DNA from: Ophiobolus disseminans
Taxonomy: Eukaryota > Ascomycota > Dothideomycetes > Pleosporales > Phaeosphaeriaceae
NCBI GenBank assembly: GCA_010093685.1
Contig: MU006233.1
Coordinates: 186,001 to 250,000 of the forward strand
Direction: 5' to 3'
DNA length: 64,000 nucleotides
Position numbers and translations under genes: made by a program
Shown: positions 42,481-52,719 of the stretch, in pieces
How the letters are laid out: each line of letters begins with the position of its first letter
How positions within the stretch are numbered: position 1 is the stretch's first letter
The notes under the pieces: generated by a model
What the model was told of the DNA's origin: nothing
The model's input: only the letters and a program-made list of their open reading frames with translations
Database searches by the model: none

Positions 42481-45400
42481 TTAAGAACAGATGGCTTGGC
42501 CAGTCGGACCAGAAACGGGAGTAACTGCAAAGTCGTCCGCTGCGAAGATATTATTGTTCCCAGTGCCATGAGCAGACGTTGTTGCTGCCAAGTCAATCTG
42601 GTGAAGATTGTTCGTCCTGGCCGGAACAGTAACGCCAGATATCACGAGCTGCTGCCAGGTTCCAACGCTATTAGGTTGAGCGGGGAAGGCTTGTCCCTGC
42701 TGCACCCCATCGAAACTTAGTTGGTAACTAAGATTATTACTCGAAGATAGAGAACGAAGTGTCTTGACCCAAATGCTGATGTTGATCTTCATGCCTGCGG
42801 GAATGAAAACGTTTCTTTGGGAGAGAGTGATCGTGCTTGACGAGCTAAGCTGGGTGGAGGCACGGAACCCGTAGCCACCAGAGCGAGCGGCGGAAGCCCA
42901 CACTCCAGTGCCAGTAGTGCCGCTGGAACCCCCCGACGTTTTCCAAGTATAACTTGCCGCCAAGTTGTATACACCGTTGCTTCCTGAAACCCAATTATCA
43001 AAGGGAGGACTTTCAAATCCGGGGTTGGACATATAGTTGGCCGGAGCAGAAAAGCAGATGGGTGCAGCGGATGAGGTTGAAGACACCCCAGAGGAACTGC
43101 TAGACACGACCACCGTCGAGAAGGTCGTTGAAGAGGGCGATGCTGAGCTTGAAGGAATTAATGACGAGCTCGGCGAAGGGATTGGAGTGCTTGCAGCTAC
43201 TGAAGACGAGGTAGACGTAGCTGATGGACTTGGTGAAGGTGTTGGAGTGCTGGATACGACCGAAAATGATACCGGTGTAGATGAAGGACTGGGTGTAAGG
43301 GTCGGTGCACTGAAAGCGCTTGATGATGATACAACCACAGACGAAGAGCTTGACTCGACAGCCGAGATTCTAGGAACAGCCGAAGAAGAAGATACAGCTG
43401 CTGGAGTGCTGGATGCAGCTGATGACGATCCAAACTCTGAGGTACTGAATGCAGCCGACGAAGATGCTTGTACAGATGAGGAAGAGGACGCACTCGCGAG
43501 GGGGCTGAACGCACTTGACGATGATACAACCATAGACGAGGAAGTCGAAGCGATAGCCGGGGTGCTGGATTCAGCCGTTGACGACACGGATGATGCGACT
43601 GACGAGGACACCGCGGCAGACGAGGAAGCAGAAGTTGGCTGTAAATCTGGCGTACTGGACGGGAGCTCCGACCTACTTGGTGTAGGTGTCGGGGTGCTAG
43701 AGGCAACTGAGGATGGTGTAGCCACAGGCGATGAAGTCGATGTTGACTGTGCGTTTGGAGTACTAGATTGCACCTCAGATAACGAGCTAGGGCTAGGCGT
43801 AGGAGTACTAGACGCGGTTAGGGAAGCGCTCGGGCTTGCTGACGGCGTATATACGTTTGCTTCAGAGGAGCTTTGAGTCGACGACAAAGACACATATGAA
43901 GAGCTTGGAGTGGCTTCCGGTGTGTTTGGAGAAGCCCCGGCAGATGGCAAAACAGACGATGAGGAAGTCGAACTTGGCTCTGTGGAAGACGCCTGGGCTG
44001 AAGTCGAGGAGGTAAGGACTGAAGAGCTAGGAGTTGGCTCAGGTGTGCTAGACTGGACCGCTGATGAAGAGCTTGGAGCAGGCTCAGGTGTACTGGAAGC
44101 CACCTGCATAGACGAACTTGGACTTGCCACAGGTGTGCTTGACTGAACTTCGGGCAGAGAACTTGCACTGGGCTGAGGCGTGCTAGAGACCGGATTGGCG
44201 ACCACGGTCGGCGCTAGCGCGAACTCCGGGCACACAGGCTGATCGTTAGGCCCTGAAATCGTAGTGAGGAAGAAATCATCCAACGCAAAAATCGGGCCTG
44301 CATATCCGCTCGTCCTGAAATAGAGACGGAACTCGTGCGTCTCACCAGTGAGAACTATACCATTGTTGGAGGTGCCAAGAAGTCGCCATTCACCGCTACT
44401 AGGATAAAAGAGTCCATAGTCCGTGCCGTCGATGTCGAGTCGCAAGGAAAGGGCAAAGCTGTTGCCAGGTCTTAAAGCTTTGACAAAATTCCTCACTTGA
44501 ATCCTAGTGCCAGATGGAATAGATATTTCCGACTGGCTTAAGTAGCCAGAGGCCTCACCTGTACCAGTTGTGGCAGCACTGAAACCAAACCTGCCGTCAT
44601 TAATCGATTCCGCGTTCGTGTTGACAGAAACATCACCCCATGGCCCAACCAAGTCTCTGGTAGTCCAAGGCGATTGGGAACCGCTTTCAAAGCCGGAATT
44701 CTGGAAGTAGTTTTCTCGCGAACTGAAGCAGCTTGCACTGGGTGTAGGCGTCGGGGTAGCGGATGATACACTCGAAACGATCTCGGAAGATGAAATAAGA
44801 GCAGATGAGCTTGAACTAGGCTCTGCAGTGCTTGAGGCGATTTCAGAAGACAGAACCGCCGAACCTGAACTCGTCACTACTGTGCTTGAGACAGCATCAG
44901 ATGAGGATGCGGATGAGCTTGAAGTGACAGTTGACCTAGGCTCCGGAGTGCTTGATGCAATCTCAGATGACAAGATAGCTGCAGATGAGATTAAACCTGG
45001 TGTGCTTGAGATGATTTCAGAAGACGATACAGTCGAGCTTGAGCTTGAACTGGGCTCGGGCGTGCTCGAGACAGCCTCTGAAGATGACATGGATGAGCTG
45101 GAGGTAACGCCGGGGGTGTTTGAAATGCTCTCGGAGGACGAACGATCCATGGACGAGCTTGGACTAGGTTCTGGCGTACTCGAAACACTTTCGAAGAGCG
45201 AAGTAGCTGCAGATGAGCTCGGAGTAGACTCTGGAGTGCTTGAGATGGGATCAGACGACAACAAAGATGCCGTCGAACTTGGGGTGGGGCCTGGGGTGCT
45301 TGAAGTCATTTCTGAGGAAGATGTAATTGTAGGTAAGCTTGAAATAGCCTTTGGAGTACTTGAGATGATATCAGAAGACGACAAAGAAGCGATTGAGCTT

Positions 45401-47531
45401 GAACTAGGCTCCGGGTTGCTCGGGACAGCTCCAGAGGATGACACGGTTGAAGTTGAACTGGGCTCAGGGGTGCTTGAGAACGTGCTTGATGTCGACAAAT
45501 CCTCGCTTGAGCTCGAAGCTGGCGTGGAGGTGCTTGCAACGCTCTCAGAAGCCACTGCTGATGTAGATGGAGTTGGTGAGACTTCTGGAGTGCTTGAAAT
45601 GCCTCCGGATAATGAGACCATAGATGAGCTAGGGCTAGCCTCTGGAGTGCTTGAATCAGTCGCGGCAGACCATGGAGCCGTAAATGAGCTTTGAGCGTCT
45701 ACACTACTTGAGCTCTGAGATAGAGATAGAGATGCTGATTCTGAGAACGAGCTTGGACTGGGCTCTGGGGTGTTTGACGCGGCTTCGGAAGACGACGTAA
45801 ATGCAGACGAGCTTGGAGTGGCATCCGGAGTGCTCGAGTAGCTTTCAGTTGACGGAGTGGCAGATGGGTTCAAGGTAAGCTCTGATACGCTGGATGGACT
45901 TTCAGAGGACGAAATCGCAGGTAGAGTGGGTGTTGCCTCGGGTGAGCTAGAAGTGCTCCCAGACAACGAAGCAACGTTAGGTGTTGGGTCTGGAGTGCTG
46001 GATTGGCTTTCAGTCGACGAACCGAATGTTGAACTGGGCCTCACGGCAGGTGGGCTAGAGAAGCCATCAGAAGATGGCGCGACAGCGGATGAGCTTGGTG
46101 TAGCCTGCATACCCTGCGAAGTACTCGAGTAACTCTCGGAAGATGAAGTAGCGGTGAAGCTTATCAAGGAGCTGCTATGCGAAACTGTCGAAGACGAACT
46201 TGATTGAGCCGATGATTCTGCCAGCGACGAGCTCTGAGACGCTGAGAGCGAAGCTATCGCAGGTGATGCCATAGCCGCACTGGACGAAAAGCTACCAGAA
46301 GTAGGGGAAGCCACCGACGACGATGAACTCCCAGTAATTGAGCTCGCTGCGCTGCTAGACGCAGTGGAAATTGTCACTGCGGATGAACTTGAGACGCTTA
46401 AAGACATTGGGCCGCTGAGAGTGGATGAAGCGACGGGAGTCAGCGATACGATGGCGGCGGCGGCCGACGAAAGGCTGGAAGATGAAGCGACGACAGGTGT
46501 GGAAGCACTCGATGACCGGGCAGAACTTGACGACGGCGATTGAACAGAAGAGGACCGAACGGACGAAGATGACTGCACAGAGGACGAAGGCTGGGCTGAG
46601 GATGACGATCGCACAGAGGACGACGACCGAACCGAGGATGACGATCGCACAGAGGACGAAGATCGAACGGAGGACGATGACCGGATGAATGATGAAGAAG
46701 TTGTACATCTGTGCAGGTGGGGTCAGTTTTAGTGTCATTTGAAATGTGTCTGGTAACTTGCTTTCCAAAGCCGCTCTGGCATCCCGTACCACAGTAGTTC
46801 GATGTGTTTCCGCAGTATCCGAACTTGAAATGTACCGTTAGTATGAAGCCCGCAACTCTTCAGGTGGAAGGAACGAACCTGTGAACAACAGTCACCCCAC
46901 TGTGATCCGACGCAGGAGAACCCCCCCGTGGCGCCGCTGGTGTTACCGCAGCGAGCATTGGGCGAGATCTTCACTGCAGCGGAGGGAGAAGCAGCGGCAG
47001 TGCTTGAAGGACGAGGGCTAGTTTGGAGAGTGGAAGAGGAGCGGACAGACGACAGCTGAGAAGTAGTGCAAGTACCAAATGCAGGATTGCATCCAGTGCC
47101 GCAGTATGCTGAAGAGGATCCACTGAGGCATGTTAGCTCATTCAACTCTAACAAATTTAGGCATACCTACCAGTAACCATAACGCGAGCAGCAGTTTCCA
47201 AAGACAGAGCTCTGGCACGTGAAACCCTTCATACCGCCGCAGCTACCATCTTGCGAGATGTTGTTGTTTCGTGTACAGGATCCATAGGCCGAATTACATC
47301 CATCTCCGCAATGCGCTGCACTGTTGCCGCACCATCCTTTCCTATGATGTGGTCAGAACGTAATTTGATAACTGTTTCAAGTTGACTCAACTGAGAACAG
47401 CAGCGACCATAGGTCGACCCAGTACAAGTAAGGCCACCGTTCGCAGCACCACAACGACCCGAGACGCTCACGCTCTGGGCATGCATCGTTGCTGTGAGGC
47501 CCACGAGAGCCCACAGCAATTCTGCGCGCAT
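42481..47531 (-). CDS. Very large secreted Ser-rich protein with three CBM18 chitin-binding domains and two CBM4/9-like modules
   Basis: Five exons (47531-47392, 47341-47171, 47122-46879, 46823-46762, 46708-42481) give 1614 aa. Residues 1-19 are a signal peptide (LLWALVGLTATMHAQ). Three hevein-type CBM18 domains follow at about 24-70 (GRCCSQKGWCGNS), 78-126 (GNCCSRYGYCGSS) and 158-207 (GDCCSQFGYCGNT), each with the CCS-x-x-G-x-CG-x-S-x-x-YCG-x-GC pattern. Each CBM18 is split by an intron at nearly the same place (after CCSQ or GYC). Residues about 210-860 are Ser/Thr/Pro repeats (SSTPEPTPSSS, preceded by SSSSVRSS), expected to be heavily O-mannosylated. A jelly-roll-like module ENYFQNSGFESG...FALDDFFL lies at about 865-1040, and a second, PANYMSNPGFESP...FAADDFAV, ends the protein. 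No GPI-anchor tail is visible. Likely cell-wall or substrate contact; carbohydrate ligands other than chitin are inference. The exon 4 donor is GC. Confidence 0.88.
46545..46690 (-). repeat. 15-nt minisatellite encoding SSSVR
   Basis: Near-identical 15-nt units (TCC TCT GTG CGA TCG type) in tandem at the start of the Ser-rich region of the CBM18 gene. Coding repeats like this can change length by slippage, altering the stalk between chitin-binding domains and the Ser-rich body. Confidence 0.7.
46709..46761 (-). other. GC-AG intron in the CBM18 gene
   Basis: Donor GGAAA|GCAAGT and acceptor CACAG|A, 53 nt. Only this join gives the expected domain end GCQSGFGKC and enters the Ser-rich frame; no GT donor nearby keeps both. 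GC donors followed by AAGT are the usual minor class spliced by the major spliceosome. Confidence 0.8.
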
Positions 47532-49352
47532 TTCGGGACCGCCAATCAGATTCTTCTGTCAAAATGAAAACGCTTGGAACGAGTGGAAAGTGCCGAGCCA
47601 CAAGGAGGATGAATCAACGATACAACCAGAGAGCAACGCAAAATGCACGCAGAACGAACGACTTGACAGAACAGCCAGAGCGCAAGGGGTTCGCTATTAT
47701 TGTGGAAATTCTTTTTTTTGGCGGCCGTCGGTTCAGCCGCATCTTGTCTAATGTGATTTCGATGACTAGGTAGTGCAAGCGAACGCCATCGCCGCCTCTA
47801 CGCCTGGCAGGGGCTTGTGGCGCCATAGGGGTTGAGGCACTGCGAGCGTGGAATGTCCCGACTGGTGAGGAAAACATGATAGACGTGCATGGAGCGCGAC
47901 GGGATTTCGATGTGGTCAGGGCACCGAACCGCCTCGAGCGCTTTAAGGTTCTCAGCTTGGCTTGGCTCGGCGATTCTAAGATCGGACCTGCAGTGATCTG
48001 CACGTCTAATTATGTCCGTGCGCGTAGTGCGCGGGCACGTGGGCAAGACTCACCTAGGTAAGATTCTAGAATATTTTAGAAGCCTCCCGTGCAAACCTCT
48101 GGCAAGCGGTCAGCAACGCCTACCTACGCGATGAGCTCAGGTCGTTATCTAACTACAGTTTGAGCCCATCCGTAAGTGGATGAGTGCGCACGGGATGTGC
48201 TCTCGCCGGGAGATCTGATGCACAGGATACCTAGAAGATCACGTCGAGATCTTCTATCCCGTTTTCAAGAGGCACACGACATAGGTCATATAGTCCATTT
48301 TCGGATCTTTGGCTGCAACAGACGGGACCAAAAACATGGCGTATGTCCGATTTACAAGGTATAGTTGAGGTTGTGGAAATTTCTTGCGGAGTAGAGAGTT
48401 GTGGAATTTTGAGCGTTTGATGATTTGGACGCTAAGGAGAAAAGGTGACCTTGGGAGCTTAGAAAGAGCGAAGTACTACTGGTGTGGTAACCTGGCCAGG
48501 TGAAGCACCGGAATACACATGCACCTTTTATCGAACAGTTACTCAGAGGCCTTTCCATATGTTAGATTCTTTTCCCTTCTTACTTTATTTCACCATGAGA
48601 AGGGTATTTACCTAGGTACCTACGTAAGCTTGAGCTTCGCGCTATGTACAGTGATATCGCTGGATGATCCTGCACGCATCGTAGAGACCCAGACTCCAAT
48701 AGTAAAAGGTACAGTGATATTCCAGATGCAGAAACAGGGAGATTTTCTCAATTCCGTTGCGACTTGGACCTGGAAAGGATGTCATCGAAATGGTAAAATT
48801 CAAAAATGAGGAAGAACTTCACTGTGCTGTAAAGTTACTGTCGGATGTAGGAGACAGGGCAAAAGTGAGAAGAAGGTTGTTGTATTGAGAGAGCTACATA
48901 GAGCGATTATATACACAACATGATGAGTAAGCCAGTGACTAAGAGTCACGTGGAGATGCAGTCCACAGTGTACCATGTGAACTGAGGTGCCAGGCTGACA
49001 GTTACCTTGATCACGAATGAACTAATCACAACGTCGGAAGTTTGTCTTGCCGAAAGGCGGACGGCAGGTGGAAAGCGGGGCGCAAGGCGGGAATAATTCC
49101 GGGGTGCATATTTCAGGATCGGCACCGCCCTTGCCTGCCACAACACTCGTCATCTCTCTCAAATTTCCAGCTGGTGTCTTATATCACCCACCTACCAGCA
49201 GTGTGTTTCTCCCCTTTCATTTACTTGGCATGCGCGAGGTTAGAGCTACGAATGCAGAGAGCGTCACTAGTAAAAGCCACCAGGTTAACATCACTCGCTG
49301 ATACACCTTGGAATATGTTCTTCTTCGTTGCATCAACGTCCCGTCTGTTACA
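47532..49352. other. Intergenic region containing a P450 relic
   Basis: 1.8 kb. Apart from the relic listed separately, no coding sequence is supported. ACCTAGGT palindromes occur at 48052 and 48610. The promoters of the CBM18 gene (-) and the P450 (+) must lie here. Confidence 0.5.
48103..48290 (+). pseudogene. Fragmented duplicate of the adjacent cytochrome P450
   Basis: Two segments match the intact P450. 48103-48167 reads agcggtcagcaacgcctac and gcgatgagctc, as in 49810-49860. 48169-48290 reads cgtaagtggatgagtgcgc, gagatctgatgcaca and cgttttcaagaggc, as in 50190-50350. Between the two, about 330 bp of the gene are missing, and a further ~60 bp are missing inside the second segment. The frame is broken. 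Deletion boundaries show short shared bases. Comparable changes of C/T and G/A are scattered through the matches. It cannot encode a working enzyme. Confidence 0.85.
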
Positions 49353-51067
49353 ATGATACTACAACATCTTCTCGATCATGTCTCGCCCGTCTCACTTCTC
49401 ACATTTTGCATCACAGCGTTAACGGCCCACCTCATCTATAACAAGTACGGCACTGGCATCAATCACGTCCCAGGGCCCTTCTGGGCTGGGTTCTCGGATA
49501 TATATCGGCTTCTCCTAGTACGGGGAGGCCGCGCAGAGCAATGGCATATTCAGTTACACAAACAGTATGGCTTATTGGTCAGAACTGGGCCCTCGACCGT
49601 TATATGCTCGGACAATAAAGCTGCCAAGCAAATATATGCGCTCAATGCTGGATTTGTCAAGGTATGCTCAGAAATTTCCACGACATGTATGGAGTGCTAA
49701 TAGTGTATAGTCTGAGTTCTATCCAGTTCAGCGTGCATTATCCAAAGGTGTTCCACTCAAAACCTTGTTCACCTCAACAGACGAAGCTTTCCATGCAAAA
49801 CTCCGACGAGCGGTCAGCAACGCCTACGCGATGAGCTCGTTGGTACAATTTGAGCCACTAGTAGACTCAACCATCAAAGAGTTTCTCGCTCAACTTCGCA
49901 ACCGTTACGCAAACAAGTGTAGCCGGAACGGTGATATCCTTGATCTTGGGAAATGGCTGCAATATTTCGCATTTGATGTTATTTGTGAGCTCACTTACTC
50001 GAAACGAATGGGCTTTGTCGATCAAGGAGAGGATATCGAAAAAATAATCTCGGACCTTCAATGGGTCGTAGATTACGCCGCCGTGGTAAGTTTGGGTTGA
50101 CCCTACTCAGCAGGTCCTGCACAATTCTGACGACTCAACAGGTTGGACAGATGCCATTTTTAGACAAGCTGTTTCTCAAGAACCCCATTCGTAAGTGGAT
50201 GAGTGCGCAAGGGATGATACGAGGAACCCCGGTCGCGCACTTCGCTGTCAGGCGCATCGCGGAGACAAAAGCTCGCACCGAGAGATCTGATGCACAAGAT
50301 GGAAGGTCGCGTCGAGATTTTCTATCTCGTTTTCAAGAGGCGCACGACAAAGATCCAGACTTCATTCATCAAGATCGGGTACTGGCACTCACTGTAGCCA
50401 ACATGATTGCTGGCTCAGATACGACAGCCATATCTCTGCGCGCCATTTTCTACAACTTACTGCGTAACCCTGAAAAACTTGCGAAGCTAACAGCCGAGCT
50501 ACAGGAGGCAGCCTTGAAATGTGATAGGGAAGGGCAAGACGAACTACTGACCTGGAATAATGTTCGTGACTTGCCATACCTCAGCGCAGTCATCAACGAA
50601 TCCCTCCGGACGCACCCTGCAGTAGGGCTGGCCCTCGAACGCATAACACCGATTAATGGTTTACACCTTGGCGGGACTTTCGTGCCTAGCGGTACGAACA
50701 TAGGTTGCAGTGCATGGACGTTACATCTCGACGAGCAGGTGTGGGGACCAAAGCCTGAGTGTTGGATACCAGAACGTTGGATTGACGCTAGCGACTCCCA
50801 GAAAGCGGATATGAAGAACAGCCTCTTTAGCTTTGGAGCCGGATCAAGAACATGCATTGGCAAGAACATCAGCTACCTCGAGATGTATAAGTTGGTCCCA
50901 GCACTGCTGCGCGAATTTGATGTACGTTGGACAACATTTGATCACACTGGAAACCACTAACAGATGCCCAGATTGAGTTGGCGTATCCTGAGAAAGAGTG
51001 GAAGCTGCACAACGCGTGGTTTGTCACGCAGTCTGAGTTCTACGTGAAACTGACTAGCCGAGTATGA
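49353..51067 (+). CDS. Cytochrome P450 monooxygenase, pisatin-demethylase-like class
   Basis: Heme-thiolate monooxygenase, probably ER-anchored. Exons 49353-49661, 49711-50085, 50142-50921 and 50972-51067 give 519 aa. The start is the ATG of MILQHLLDH (49353); the frame is open further upstream but begins with TTG. The N-terminal hydrophobic anchor SLLTFCITALTAHLIY is followed by a GPFWAGFSDIYR proline-rich hinge. The I-helix motif is AGSDTTAISLRAIF, the K-helix ExxR is ESLRTHP, the PERF-like element is PERW, and the heme loop FSFGAGSRTCIGKN has the ligating Cys. All are intact. The exon 3 to 4 join gives FDIELAYPEKEWKL at the C-terminus. This P450 group includes pisatin demethylase and other detoxification or secondary-metabolism enzymes; the substrate cannot be inferred. 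A relic copy lies 1 kb upstream, and a Zn2Cys6 regulator begins 1.65 kb downstream. Confidence 0.93.
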
Positions 51068-51360
51068 ATACACATGACCTGATCTGAACGTAACCCCGAG
51101 ATCAGCATCGTTAGATATGGAAAGTGGTTGTGGTCCACCAGTAACAATTGTCCTATCCTTCCGCATCCAAATCGCAATCCGCTTTCAGGTGCTTATTTGT
51201 CTTGTTATAAGCGCTACCAGAGACATCCCTTGCGATAGACAGACTTTGCGTGCGCTTCGCTTGCTGGGAGCACCGCTCGAAGTCCGCCGTCCCACATGAT
51301 GTGTGCGAACAACACCCCATCGAATATAAGTTCGCCGACACTGTTGTTCAATCGGTCTTG

Positions 51361-51831
51361 CTAAACATCCTTGAATGAAACATAACTTGCAGGAAGATAA
51401 GGAGACTGGATACGCTTGCACACGATACAGCTAATTGGGTCGCCTTTAGAGATCCGCCGAACGCGCAAGCGACTCGCCATATCTCGCATGTCTTTCAACT
51501 GAAATGTACATCCAGCCAGCCAGTGCCGCTTCACTGGATGCACAAGGTCAATAAACTTCAGGAGCTGTGTGCCGATTAAATCCCCGAAAACTCCTTCCTT
51601 GGAGATGACAATGTCATTGAACCGTACTTCGATTCCGGGGGTCTCTTGGTAAAGCTGCTTGCTGACGAATTTGAGTTGGTTGAACTCTATGTTTTTGGGT
51701 GGGACGGCTCTCGGAGTTGGAAATATCCGAACTCAGATGTCAGGGCATGGTCGTAGATGCGGTTTCGAATCTCGAGAGGGAGGTCCAGGAAATATCATAG
51801 CTCCTCGGATTTTGCGGAACCAGTAGATATG
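51361..51831 (-). pseudogene. LPxELRN (2EXR-like) family protein, copy F, hidden degenerate copy
   Basis: Read on the minus strand, one frame gives STGSAKSEEL, then a TGA at 51795-51797, then YFLDLPLEIRNRIYDHALTS, the family signature. At an A5 run (51692-51696 on the plus strand) the frame shifts by one base and continues IEFNQLKFVSKQLYQETPG, the family core. It then stays open to TAG at 51361. The C-terminus is cut short (KDV) and lacks the Gly-Ile/Phe tail of other copies. The TGA is one C-to-T change away from CGA (Arg), which would restore SEELRYFLDLP. No ATG is recognised. Its disruptions hide it from a simple open-frame search. Confidence 0.75.
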
Positions 51832-52719
51832 GTAGTTGATGTAAACGTTAGTATAGGGAGTCGAGTGAGGGTCAGTTCGGAGGTTGTCTGTACAGTAAAG
51901 CACTAGGGAGGGGGCGAATGGGTACAACGGAAGGAAAAACAAGGCAAAATTATGAGAGCCTTACGTTGGCTCTTAGGTCTGGCGTTCTGCTTTTTCCATT
52001 TGACTAACTGGGTTCAATTATTCACAAATATACGCGTCAAGCACTTCTCCACCTTCCTCTCCACTCTGGCGAACAATACTCTCAACAGACTGTGAACATC
52101 GACCCTTGCGGACCTTCACACGTCCATGTCGAAACACCAGCAGTTTAGCTAGGAACAATCTTCACGGCTTTTCTTAATTTGAAAGTCGTAATAACCAAAT
52201 CTTCGTGGCAATCCGGTGAAGAATGGCGATTTCCCAAAGCTCCAAAGACTGACATGGATTTGTGACGAATAGATGATCGCGATTGTTCCAATCAGGTCCC
52301 AATTAGGTCACCTCTCTTTTTGTGGTAATGTTATAATTGTATTTTCAGAGAGTAGCGTCCAAGCCAGCAGCTCCCCCACACTGGTTGTGGCGCCTAGATT
52401 CCAGACACTGAACACCAGGGAAAGAAACAAACCTAGTTGATCCTCGTCGCATCGCTCGCGCAATCCAATATGCCGGACAAAAGTCGTGCTCGGAATGAGG
52501 TTGGGCTGACAAGATGTGAATTCTGGGCTTAAATTGCGTGATCGTCCATGGCCGCGTGCGTGCCGAGCTCTTATGAACACCGCCCGCCAGCCTGCACCCC
52601 GCTTGCCACCTTCAATTTCTATCGCCCGACATCAACGTCGCGACCACCCGAAAGCAGTACCTTTCCGCTGCGGCGTTTCATTAGCCTCTCGATAGACTAG
52701 CGGCTGTAAATAGTAAGAC
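51832..52719. other. Intergenic, promoter of the dual zinc-cluster gene
   Basis: About 890 bp. No gene is recognised. The 150 bp before 52720 contain pyrimidine-rich sequence (CCTTCAATTTCTATCGCCC) likely to be near the transcription start. Confidence 0.4.

Noticed and set aside
43037..43876. Long acidic open frame on the plus strand inside the CBM18 gene, and similar ones at 44828-45694
   Set aside because: They are the reverse strand of Ser/Pro codon repeats, which naturally avoid stops; no domain and no start context.
38874..47531. Secondary-metabolite gene cluster including the CoA ligase
   Set aside because: No polyketide, peptide or terpene synthase in the window; the neighbours are unrelated in function.
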